The notes under the pieces are model-generated. The model was not told the origin of the DNA, did no database searches, and saw nothing but the letters and a program-made list of their open reading frames with translations. A stretch of 64,000 nucleotides of DNA from Pseudomonas putida NBRC 14164 (GTDB taxonomy: Bacteria; Pseudomonadota; Gammaproteobacteria; Pseudomonadales; Pseudomonadaceae), in NCBI RefSeq assembly GCF_000412675.1, contig NC_021505.1, positions 3,156,501 through 3,220,500 of the forward strand, given 5' to 3'. The position numbers and the translations under genes were made by a program. Positions 1-7,887 of this stretch are shown one piece after another; within the stretch, counting starts at the first letter, position 1, and each line of letters begins with the position of its first letter.

Positions 1-1377
1 CGTTTGCTGCAAGCGCTGGACCGCTACGACAACGCCGACCTCATCAACGGCTTGGCCTTTGCCGAGCAGACCGGCCAGTGCGTGATCGGCATGGAGTTGA
101 GTGAATGGGGCACCAAGGTGCTGGACCACTGGTGGCGCAGCGACGTGGCCGACCGGGGCAACCTGGCAATACGCGGCATCAGCTACAACCAGGATGATCT
201 CCGAGAGGAGCTTGCGGCGCTGCTGGAAGCCGCCAAGGCCGAACCACCGGCAGAGTCGTCGTTCGTACTGCGCGAATCGCTCGCCCGGCAGGCACACATC
301 GCCGCGAATGCGTTCGGGCGTATCAACTCGCTGTACGAGGAATTGCAGAAGAGCAACAACACCGCCAGCATCGGCCTGCATGCGTGGTATGTGGCGCTAG
401 GGCGACAGGTACTCCGAACCGGCGCCCCCAACAGTGCAGACCGAGCGCTGCACCACGGTCTGCGCGTGACGTTGTTTGCGTCGGTGCATGAGACGGCGGT
501 CGACATTCGTCTGAGCGACGCTGCGCGCAGCGGGCAACCCATTGACCCACAACGCAGCGGTCGCCAGATTGCGCGCTATCTGGATCATGCCTGGGCTGAA
601 GGCTTGATGCAGGCTGACGGTCAGAAGAGCGACTTCTATAAAGTGCGTGCCGCCGGTCTGGTCTGCCTGCTGGAAGGCATGCTGATGGCCTTCAAGGCTC
701 GCGAGCTGCCTGACAGTGATGCACGGATCAAGACTGAACTCATGGCGGCCGCGATGACCACGGCAGCGGCGGGCTTCGAGATTGGGGCCAGCTATGTGGA
801 CCAGGTGGTAACCCGATACGGCGCAAGAAGTGCGACTGGCAGAGGTGCTGTGGCGACCTTGGGAAGGTTGAAGCTTTGGGGGGCTGGATTGGCCGGTACT
901 GGAGGGCTGGTATTGGCGTGGTGGGATTTCGCCGATGCCGATAAACATATCCGTGAAGCCCAAAATAAAGAATCAAGCGCGCGAAACATAAGGCTAGCCT
1001 CCGCGTACAGAGCTCGAGGCGCCGCGACGATAGCTCTTGCTCTGGCTGAGGGCGGAACAGCAATTGCTATGGCAAAACCTTTTTTTGATCATCTATCCCA
1101 TAGCGCCAAGACTAAATTTGCAAGAATGTTGGCATCCTCTATGGGTGAGCTTGCAAAAAAACTGGGAACCCAAGCTGCGCGCGTTCTGCTCGCACGCCTG
1201 GTAGTCGGAGCTTTTTGGATAGGTCTCGTCCTGACGATCGTAATTTACCTCCTTGAAGAGGATGCATTGGAGAAGTGGTGTAGGCGCTGCTGTTTCCGAA
1301 TCGGAAAAACAGCAAAGCCTTATGAAGAACACGAAGAATTGAAAGAGCTTCATTCGGCTTTCAGCGAGGTCTTGTAG
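1..1377 (+). CDS. T6SS VasX/BTH_I2691-like toxin, 3' part (5' end outside window)
   Basis: The frame is already open at base 1, so 458 residues of the C-terminal part are visible and the start lies upstream. The segment aligns along its whole length with the C-terminal 460 residues of the next gene, which carries a recognisable VasX-type N-terminal region. VasX-like proteins are type VI secretion effectors thought to damage the target inner membrane. The visible part ends in hydrophobic stretches around residues 290-310, 335-355 and 400-420, the last containing VVGAFWIGLVLTIVIYLL, which fits a membrane-inserting C-terminus. The stop TAG overlaps the start GTG of the following gene by one base, so the two are translationally coupled. 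Function is inferred from the family; the exact lesion is unknown. Confidence 0.75.
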   Translation, partial: RLLQALDRYDNADLINGLAFAEQTGQCVIGMELSEWGTKVLDHWWRSDVADRGNLAIRGISYNQDDLREELAALLEAAKAEPPAESSFVLRESLARQAHIAANAFGRINSLYEELQKSNNTASIGLHAWYVALGRQVLRTGAPNSADRALHHGLRVTLFASVHETAVDIRLSDAARSGQPIDPQRSGRQIARYLDHAWAEGLMQADGQKSDFYKVRAAGLVCLLEGMLMAFKARELPDSDARIKTELMAAAMTTAAAGFEIGASYVDQVVTRYGARSATGRGAVATLGRLKLWGAGLAGTGGLVLAWWDFADADKHIREAQNKESSARNIRLASAYRARGAATIALALAEGGTAIAMAKPFFDHLSHSAKTKFARMLASSMGELAKKLGTQAARVLLARLVVGAFWIGLVLTIVIYLLEEDALEKWCRRCCFRIGKTAKPYEEHEELKELHSAFSEVL

Positions 1378-4300
1378 TGTATCTAGTCGAATGGGGTTTC
1401 TGGCAGATGGCAATCGAGTCTGAGGCTACGCGTAAGGCGTACGTTGCGAAAATGACGCCAGTAGACCAACGCGCAATGCGGGACTTTTATGAAGGTGACT
1501 TGGAAGAGGGAGTCCATTTTCGGAAGGTGAGCGAAAACCCTCGCGCACGCAGCCCTGTTTACTCCTTCAATGAAAATTTCCTTGAGATGCGTTGCGGCGG
1601 ATCGGAGGAAAAACGTGGCTTGATCACAATCATGACGCTGGGAGGACTAGGGCCAATCCTATATAGCGGCGTCACAATAACCCTGGGATCCGTTTATCTT
1701 TACCTTTTCACCAGTAGAGATCCTGCTGTCATAGACATCATCATAATGATGCTGATGTCTGTCATGGACGGTGCTATTGTTTATTTTTATCTAAAATACG
1801 GCCTTCGCTTAACGCGGTTGGAAATGCTTACTAGCCGTCACCTACTCATTCGCTTCAATCGAGCAACCCAACAAGTTCACCTACATCGACCGAAATACTG
1901 CGGCGGCATCGTCACTTTTCCGTGGAAAACAACCGGAAGCACAGCCATCGATCCAGAAGATGACTCACTCAGCTTGGGCATGCGACTAGGGCTAGTCTGG
2001 CACCCCAGCCGTACCGGCCTTCCCCACATGGAAATGGCCCTACTCGGCAAGCAAGGCCAAGGCGGCAGCGAACTGCGTGACGAGTGGGAGTTCATTCGCC
2101 GCTACATGGAAGAAGGCCCCCACGCCGTCCCCCGCCCCCGCCTGAGCACACAACTACCATCACCCATCCAGGCATTCAGCGCCCAGTTCGAAGGGCTTGG
2201 GCGTTTCTTCCGCAAGAGCAGCTGGCTGTTCAAAGTCATCTTGCTGATGGTCTGGCCCGCTTACCGCCCCGCCCTGCGCAACAGCCCCGTCGCCAACTGC
2301 ACCCGCCGCTTCGAACTGTTGCCCCTGCGCTACGCCGCCATCGGCGGCAACCCGGCACAACGCGCCCGCCTGCCGAAACTGCCAAGCTATCTCAGCCCAT
2401 TCTCGGACGTCGCCGAGATGACGCATTCCAGCTACGCCATCCGCCCGTTGCGGGAGGGCTTTCTCTACCTGCTGATAAAACGCCACAGCGCCCCTGCCTA
2501 CGAGTGGCACAGCCAGTACCGCGTCGCACCCAACGGCTCCCTGCTGTACATCAGCGCCGACGCCCCCTGGGAGCCCGCCCCCAGCGCCGGCAATCTCGAT
2601 GAGATCATCCGCAGCTTCGGCTGGACCATCACGCTCTATGACCTGGATGACATTCAGGAACTGCGCCCATTGTTCAGCCCTTCCCCGCTGACCCCGCGCA
2701 TGCTCGACAGCTGCCGCCTGCTTGAAGACGAGTACCGCAGCAGCCTGCCTGCGATCGATATCGCCCGCTTCATCCAGCCCTCCGACGCCCCACCGCAGCC
2801 CCACGTGCTCAAGCATGACCAACTGAGTTGGGTAGCCGACTTCAAGGCCCAGGACGACACAGATCTGCAGGCGCTACTGGACCTGCAGCCGTTCAACAAT
2901 GACCAGATCGTCTCGCCGCACGCCTCACGGCAAGCGCTGGCGCCGCTAATGAACCAGAGCAAGCCCCGTGGCGCCGCCATCGTCATCGAAGACGCCATCG
3001 GCATCACCCAGGAGCTCAACGCCTGGCGCAATGCCGCTGTCGATGATGTGAAGACCAGGTGGCTGGAACGCACCGTGGAGCCTGGCGTGGACAACGAGCG
3101 CAAGCTGCTGGTCGCGCAGTCGTTCCTGGAGATCGAAAAGCTCTACCCGCAGATGATGGCCGAGCAGATCGTCAAGCGCGAAGTCATGGCTGAAAACATA
3201 CGCAACCAACCCTACGTGCACGCCGAGATCTACGCCTTTTCCGAGCGGGCCAGGCAGCAGGCCGATGCCCATGACGAGCGCATGAAACCTCACCTGGCGC
3301 AGTTCGAGCGCGATGTCCGCGCCAAAGTCCAGGCCCGTCAGGAGGCTGGCGAGTTCAGCAAGAAGTTCGACCAGAAATACGGCCACCTGGTCGACCGTCA
3401 GGCCATGCACGATCAGCTCGAAGCCTTTGAGCAGGCCATGCAACACGCCCAGCAAGCGGCAGAAGACCGCGCCAAGGACCATGCCCGCTGGGTAGTCAGC
3501 GAACGGTTGCTGCAAGCGCTGGACCGCTACGACAACGCCGACCTCATCAACGGCCTGGCCTTTGCCGAGCAGACCGGCCAGTGCGTGATCGGCATGGAGT
3601 TGAGTGAATGGGGCACCAAGGTGCTGGACCACTGGTGGCGTAGCGACGTGGCCGACCGGGCAAACCTGGCAATACGCGGCATCAGCTACAACCAGGATGA
3701 CATCCGAGAGGAGCTTGCGGCGCTGCTGCAAGCCGCCAAGGCCGAACCACCGGCAGAATTCAACTTCACGCTGGCCGAAGGCCTTGCCAAACGCGCCCAC
3801 GCCGCTGCGAATGCCTTCGAACGCCTGAATGCACTGTATGAAGAACTGCAGAAGCGGAACAGTAGCGTCAGTATCGGCCTGTACGGTTGGTACGTCGCGC
3901 TGGGTCGACAGGTGCTGAGAACCGGCGCACCGAGCAGCGTAGACCGTGCGCTGCACCATGGCCTGCGCCTGGCGTTGTTTGCTTCGGTACATGAAACGGC
4001 TGTCGAAATACGCGTGAGTGAAGCTGCACGGAGTGGGCAGCCAATCAACCCGCAACGCAGCGGTGGCCAGATTGCACGGTACCTGGATCAGGCCTGGGCC
4101 GAAGGGCTAATGCAGGCTGATAACAAGCAAAGCGACTTCTATAAAGTTCGTGCTGCCGGCCTGATATGCCTCATAGAGGGCATGCTGATGGCCTTCAAAG
4201 CCCGCGAGCTGCCTGACAGTGATGCACGGATCAAGACTGAACTCATGGCGGCCGCGATGACTACGGCTGCAGCAGGCTTTGAAATTGGAGCCAGCTATGT

Positions 4301-4889
4301 GGACCAAGTGGTAACCCGATACGGCACTAACAGTGTGACCGGGAAAGGGGCCGCCGCGACATTGGGGAGGTTGAAGCTCTGGGGGGCTGGATTGGCTGGC
4401 GTTGGAGGTTCGCTGCTGGCGTGGTGGGATTTCACAGATTGGCTGGAAAATTTCAACGACAGTCACGCTGGACACACCAAACTGACTCAAAAAAAATCCA
4501 GGCTCTTGGCCACTACGTACCTTGTAAGAGGAATGGCCACAATAACCCTGTCGCTGGCCGAAATAGGAACAGCCATTGCTGTTGCAAAACCTTTCTTCGA
4601 TTACCTTTCTCAAAATGCCAAGACCAAGCTGGCCAAGACGCTATCCACGTCCCTTGGAGCACTTGCAGCAAAGCTCGGAACGCAGGCCGCTCGGTTATTA
4701 CTTGCCCGCCTTATTCTTGGCGCTTTCTGGATTGGCATAGTCCTGACAGTGATAATTTACATATTTGAAGACGACGCTTTGGAGAAGTGGTGCAAACGCA
4801 GCAGCTTCCGCCTTGCAAAAAACTCAAAACCGTTTGAAGAACACGAAGAACTGAATACCCTACACTCCGCATTCAGCGAGGTATTGTGA
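1377..4889 (+). CDS. In-frame fusion of DUF6708-like membrane protein to VasX-like T6SS toxin
   Basis: The 1170-residue protein has two parts. Residues 1-295 match the separate 382-residue DUF6708-like protein that follows, including membrane segments near 85-105, 115-140 and 280-295. From about residue 296 the sequence is a VasX-like toxin, beginning just before ANCTRRFELLPLRYAAIGG, which resembles the usual toxin N-terminus. Homology to the downstream gene stops abruptly near base 2262 within the shared ggcccgctt. The C-terminal 460 residues repeat the preceding toxin, nearly identically at first and more divergently at the end. A normal array would be toxin, DUF6708, toxin, DUF6708; here the 3' end of one DUF6708 gene and the 5' end of a toxin appear deleted in frame. 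GTG is taken as start because it aligns with the MYLIEWGFWQMA start downstream. Whether the fusion is active is unknown. Confidence 0.8.
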   Translation: MYLVEWGFWQMAIESEATRKAYVAKMTPVDQRAMRDFYEGDLEEGVHFRKVSENPRARSPVYSFNENFLEMRCGGSEEKRGLITIMTLGGLGPILYSGVTITLGSVYLYLFTSRDPAVIDIIIMMLMSVMDGAIVYFYLKYGLRLTRLEMLTSRHLLIRFNRATQQVHLHRPKYCGGIVTFPWKTTGSTAIDPEDDSLSLGMRLGLVWHPSRTGLPHMEMALLGKQGQGGSELRDEWEFIRRYMEEGPHAVPRPRLSTQLPSPIQAFSAQFEGLGRFFRKSSWLFKVILLMVWPAYRPALRNSPVANCTRRFELLPLRYAAIGGNPAQRARLPKLPSYLSPFSDVAEMTHSSYAIRPLREGFLYLLIKRHSAPAYEWHSQYRVAPNGSLLYISADAPWEPAPSAGNLDEIIRSFGWTITLYDLDDIQELRPLFSPSPLTPRMLDSCRLLEDEYRSSLPAIDIARFIQPSDAPPQPHVLKHDQLSWVADFKAQDDTDLQALLDLQPFNNDQIVSPHASRQALAPLMNQSKPRGAAIVIEDAIGITQELNAWRNAAVDDVKTRWLERTVEPGVDNERKLLVAQSFLEIEKLYPQMMAEQIVKREVMAENIRNQPYVHAEIYAFSERARQQADAHDERMKPHLAQFERDVRAKVQARQEAGEFSKKFDQKYGHLVDRQAMHDQLEAFEQAMQHAQQAAEDRAKDHARWVVSERLLQALDRYDNADLINGLAFAEQTGQCVIGMELSEWGTKVLDHWWRSDVADRANLAIRGISYNQDDIREELAALLQAAKAEPPAEFNFTLAEGLAKRAHAAANAFERLNALYEELQKRNSSVSIGLYGWYVALGRQVLRTGAPSSVDRALHHGLRLALFASVHETAVEIRVSEAARSGQPINPQRSGGQIARYLDQAWAEGLMQADNKQSDFYKVRAAGLICLIEGMLMAFKARELPDSDARIKTELMAAAMTTAAAGFEIGASYVDQVVTRYGTNSVTGKGAAATLGRLKLWGAGLAGVGGSLLAWWDFTDWLENFNDSHAGHTKLTQKKSRLLATTYLVRGMATITLSLAEIGTAIAVAKPFFDYLSQNAKTKLAKTLSTSLGALAAKLGTQAARLLLARLILGAFWIGIVLTVIIYIFEDDALEKWCKRSSFRLAKNSKPFEEHEELNTLHSAFSEVL

Positions 4890-6037
4890 TGTATCTGATC
4901 GAATGGGGTTTCTGGCAAATGGCTACTGAATCCGAAGCTACGCGAAAAGCCTATGAAGCAGAACTGACAACGAAAGAAAAACGTCAGGATTTGTATGAGG
5001 ACGAGCTGGCTGAAGAAATGCACTTTCAACCGGTGAGTGAAAACCCACGCACAAGAGGCCCTGTATTCGCTTTTAACGACATCTTCTTAGACATTCGCTG
5101 TGGTGGCTCAGAAGAAAAGCGCGGGTTGATTACGCTCGCAACGCTCGGCGCTATCGCCCCGGCCATTGCTGTTGGACTAATTACCACCACTGGATTTTTA
5201 TGGATGGACATCACAGACCCTGAGGGTCGCTCCGTAATCACTATTCTTACAACACTTATAATGCTCTCAGTCACCTCGACCTTAGTGTATCTTTATTCAA
5301 AGTATGGAATTCACTTAACCCGACTGGAAATGCTGACTAGCCGTCACCAGCTCATCCGTTTCAATCGAATAACTCAACAAGTTCACCTACATCGACCGAA
5401 ATACTGCGGCGGCATCGTCACTTTTCCGTGGAAAACAACCGGAAGCACAGCCATCGACCCAGAAGATGACTCACTCAGCTTGGGCATGCGACTAGGGCTA
5501 GTCTGGCACCCCAGCCGCACCGGCCTTCCCCATATGGAAATGGCCCTACTCGGCAAGCAAGGCCAAGGCGGCAGCGAACTGCGTGACGAGTGGGAATTCA
5601 TCCGCCGCTACATGGAAGAAGGTCCCCACGCCGTCCCCCGCCCCCGGCTGAGCACACAACTACCATCACCCATCCAGGCCTTCAGCGCCCAGTTCGAGGG
5701 GCTTGGGCGTTTCTTCCGCAAGAGCAGCTGGCTGTTCAAAGTCATCCTGCTGATGGTCTGGCCCGCTTTCGTCATCGTTGGCACCGGCCACTGGCTCAGT
5801 CTGCTGCTGTGCTGGCGACCGCGCTGGCCGAAAGTAATCCGCGAGGCCGGCTTGCCCGGCAAGCCCGTCCCACCCGTGACCACCCTCAGCGACTACCCAC
5901 CCGCAATCCAGGAGCGCCTGCTCGCCAATGCCTACCGCTGGCAGCTCAAACCCGGCAAACGGCCTGAGAAAAAACCACGCAAACCGCGCAGATCAAAGTC
6001 GCGATCGCATGAGAAACCGGCCGCCCCCATCGAGTGA
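4889..6037 (+). CDS. DUF6708-like membrane protein, candidate T6SS immunity/partner protein
   Basis: This 382-residue protein starts at an ATG overlapping the toxin stop as TGATG; an in-frame GTG three bases earlier is possible. Hydrophobic segments lie around residues 80-105, 110-135 and 280-305, and the C-terminus is a basic Lys/Arg/Pro-rich tail. Residues 160-295 are almost identical at DNA level to the N-terminal part of the upstream fusion, while residues 1-160 differ clearly. Its position directly behind a VasX-like toxin is typical of an immunity gene; known VasX immunity (TsiV2) is also a membrane protein. The immunity role is inference from position. The family name DUF6708 is recalled from similar gene pairs and was not checked by search. 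Confidence 0.7.
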   Translation: MYLIEWGFWQMATESEATRKAYEAELTTKEKRQDLYEDELAEEMHFQPVSENPRTRGPVFAFNDIFLDIRCGGSEEKRGLITLATLGAIAPAIAVGLITTTGFLWMDITDPEGRSVITILTTLIMLSVTSTLVYLYSKYGIHLTRLEMLTSRHQLIRFNRITQQVHLHRPKYCGGIVTFPWKTTGSTAIDPEDDSLSLGMRLGLVWHPSRTGLPHMEMALLGKQGQGGSELRDEWEFIRRYMEEGPHAVPRPRLSTQLPSPIQAFSAQFEGLGRFFRKSSWLFKVILLMVWPAFVIVGTGHWLSLLLCWRPRWPKVIREAGLPGKPVPPVTTLSDYPPAIQERLLANAYRWQLKPGKRPEKKPRKPRRSKSRSHEKPAAPIE

Positions 6038-6039
6038 TT

Positions 6040-6258
6040 GCCCCGGGCATGACGCAGCAGCGCCAAGCCCGCTGGGGTGGGCTCCACGCCACGCTTGCTG
6101 CGCTTGAGCAAGGCGGTGCCAAAGCGCGCCTCGATGTCTGAAATACGTTTGCTGACGGCGGAAGGCGCCATGAACGCGCGCTCGCCAGCGCGGGCGATGG
6201 TGCCTTCTTCACAGACAACGATGAACAGGTTCAGGGAAAGGTGGTCGAGGGGTTGCAT
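6040..6258 (-). pseudogene. Truncated LysR-family regulator (N-terminal HTH only)
   Basis: On the minus strand, from the ATG at 6258, 73 residues form a LysR-type winged helix-turn-helix, including the motifs EEGTIARAGERAFMAPSAVS and LLKRSKRGVEPTPAG. LysR-like sequence stops at about 6040, three bases from the stop codon of the convergent DUF6708-like gene. The frame then runs on as the antisense of that gene, without LysR character. A normal LysR protein has about 300 residues, so the whole effector-binding domain is missing. The likely cause is insertion or recombination of the toxin array into an older LysR gene. Confidence 0.75.
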
Positions 6259-6455
6259 CGCTTGGCTCGGCAGGGGAATGGGACCGCCGATGCAATGTAG
6301 CAAAAACCGCATTTGCTTCGAAAACCGGGTTTGAATTACCTGCCCCCAATCCCCAACCTTGGGGGAACGTAGCCCACTGCCGGCCACTCGCAAAATGCTC
6401 CGCTGAAAGGCTCGCCCCCTTGCCCCACAAGGCCTGCAACGCTATTTCCAGGTTG

Positions 6456-6470
6456 TGGCACAGCTCTTGC
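6456..6470 (+). promoter_or_regulatory. Sigma-54 promoter of the curli-like operon
   Basis: TGGCAC-A-GCTC-TTGC matches the -24/-12 consensus TGGCACRNNNNTTGC at every fixed position. It lies 57 bases before the ATG at 6527, which puts the predicted transcription start near 6482. It is in the only intergenic region upstream of four co-directional genes. The rest of the 268-base gap between the LysR fragment and 6527 shows no further gene. Confidence 0.8.
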
Positions 6471-6526
6471 CGATCTCCTCCCAGACGCCCCAAGTCCATT
6501 GGCCCGTTTGCAGGAGGAATTGACTC

Positions 6527-7855
6527 ATGCACCGACCGATACCTCACCCGCTGGCAGTGGCGATTTTCGCCGGCATGCTCCAGCTCCCGGCGCAGGCTGC
6601 CTTGAATGCTGTCGATCCAGGCGCCTACGTGCCCGCCAACGGCGGCTTCCCCGCCTGGTACCAGGACAGTCACGGTCGTACCCTCGACCTGTGCCTGACC
6701 AAGGCGGTGAGCTCCAGGGTTGCCGGCGCACCCGGCGCACCGTCTTACATGTGCACGCTGCTGCCCACGCCCGGCGTGTTCGACGATACCCAACCCATCG
6801 TCTTCCCCACCAATTTCCCTGACGAAGCGTTCTGGTTCACTGCCGACGCTGCCATCGTCGACGCCGCGCGTGGCATCGACCTCAGCTACGGCACCGCGAT
6901 CGAAGCGGCATTCGCCGCCGAAGAGCCGGTCGAGGGTGACCAGGTCAGCTTCGCCCGGGTGCGTATCCGGGTCGACGTTCCCACCGCTGGCACCTACGTG
7001 GTCACCCACCCCTATGGCGTGGAAGTGTTCGATGTCCCCGCCGCAGGGCGTAGGGCGATCAACATGACCCGCGACATCGGCATTGCCGGGGCAGGCGATT
7101 TCACTGGTGCGTTGAAGGGCGATGTCGGGCCGTTCCTGCGCAGTGTCAACGGCCCCTACACCGAAGGCAACGAGCGCTTCATCGGTGACCCGAACCTTGA
7201 AGAACGGGTGACCGGCAGCCCGTTCAACACCAACTTCGTGCGCATCGAAGGCCCGGGCGGCATCGACCTGCGCACCGAGCTGTTCGCAATATCGGGCAAG
7301 CTCTCGACCGTTGCCCTGCCTACCCCGCTGATGCCACAGCGCAGCACCTACTCACGGCACACCGAGAACGGCGACCTGCGTGCCCAGCAAGACATCTTCG
7401 TGATGGCCCCGCCGCCACCGGCCAGCGTCACCCTGACCAGCCAGACGCCCAACCTGAGCCTGACCGAGGCCAACGCCACTGGCGCCTGGTACGCCCAGTC
7501 GGCCCTCAACCCGGCGGCCGGTACCATCGTGACCCTGACCGCCGACAACAGCGTGGCCATCCCGACCAGCAGCCTGACCACCCGCAATGTGCCACTGACT
7601 GACCTGGTCACTATCACCCAGGCCCAGTACCGCCTGTCCACCGGCGAGCTGACCCTGGTGGCCAGCACCAGCGACGAAACCACCCCGCCCGTGCTCACTG
7701 CCCATACCGGCAACGGTACCTTGATCGGCAATCTGGGCGGCACCGGCGCCGTGAAGACGTTGAGCATGTCCCTCTCGCCCATCCCGCCGGCCAAGGTGCA
7801 GGTCACCAGTGCCAATGGCGGTAGCGACACCGAAGACGTGGTGTTGGTGCCATGA
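6527..7855 (+). CDS. Exported protein of unknown function, first gene of curli-like operon
   Basis: The 442-residue protein starts at an ATG preceded by AGGAGG (6512-6517). Residues 1-24 form a signal peptide ending in PAQAA. The body has no family I recognise. It is clearly paralogous to the N-terminal 430 residues of the next gene, sharing APSYMCTLLP, an FPDNWP-like stretch, GRRAIN-TRDIGI, FIGDPN and GSPFNTNF-RI. Two cysteines near residues 51 and 72 are conserved in both and may pair in the periplasm. Its place ahead of two curlin subunits suggests a surface or fibre-associated role, but this is inference from context only. Confidence 0.7.
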   Translation: MHRPIPHPLAVAIFAGMLQLPAQAALNAVDPGAYVPANGGFPAWYQDSHGRTLDLCLTKAVSSRVAGAPGAPSYMCTLLPTPGVFDDTQPIVFPTNFPDEAFWFTADAAIVDAARGIDLSYGTAIEAAFAAEEPVEGDQVSFARVRIRVDVPTAGTYVVTHPYGVEVFDVPAAGRRAINMTRDIGIAGAGDFTGALKGDVGPFLRSVNGPYTEGNERFIGDPNLEERVTGSPFNTNFVRIEGPGGIDLRTELFAISGKLSTVALPTPLMPQRSTYSRHTENGDLRAQQDIFVMAPPPPASVTLTSQTPNLSLTEANATGAWYAQSALNPAAGTIVTLTADNSVAIPTSSLTTRNVPLTDLVTITQAQYRLSTGELTLVASTSDETTPPVLTAHTGNGTLIGNLGGTGAVKTLSMSLSPIPPAKVQVTSANGGSDTEDVVLVP

Positions 7856-7887
7856 ACAGACAAAGGCTCAGCCTTCAAGGAGGCCGC

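Noticed and set aside
4886..4888. GTG at 4886 as start of the separate DUF6708-like gene
   Set aside because: The ATG at 4889 aligns exactly with the GTG start MYLVEW of the upstream copy and gives the same TGATG coupling.
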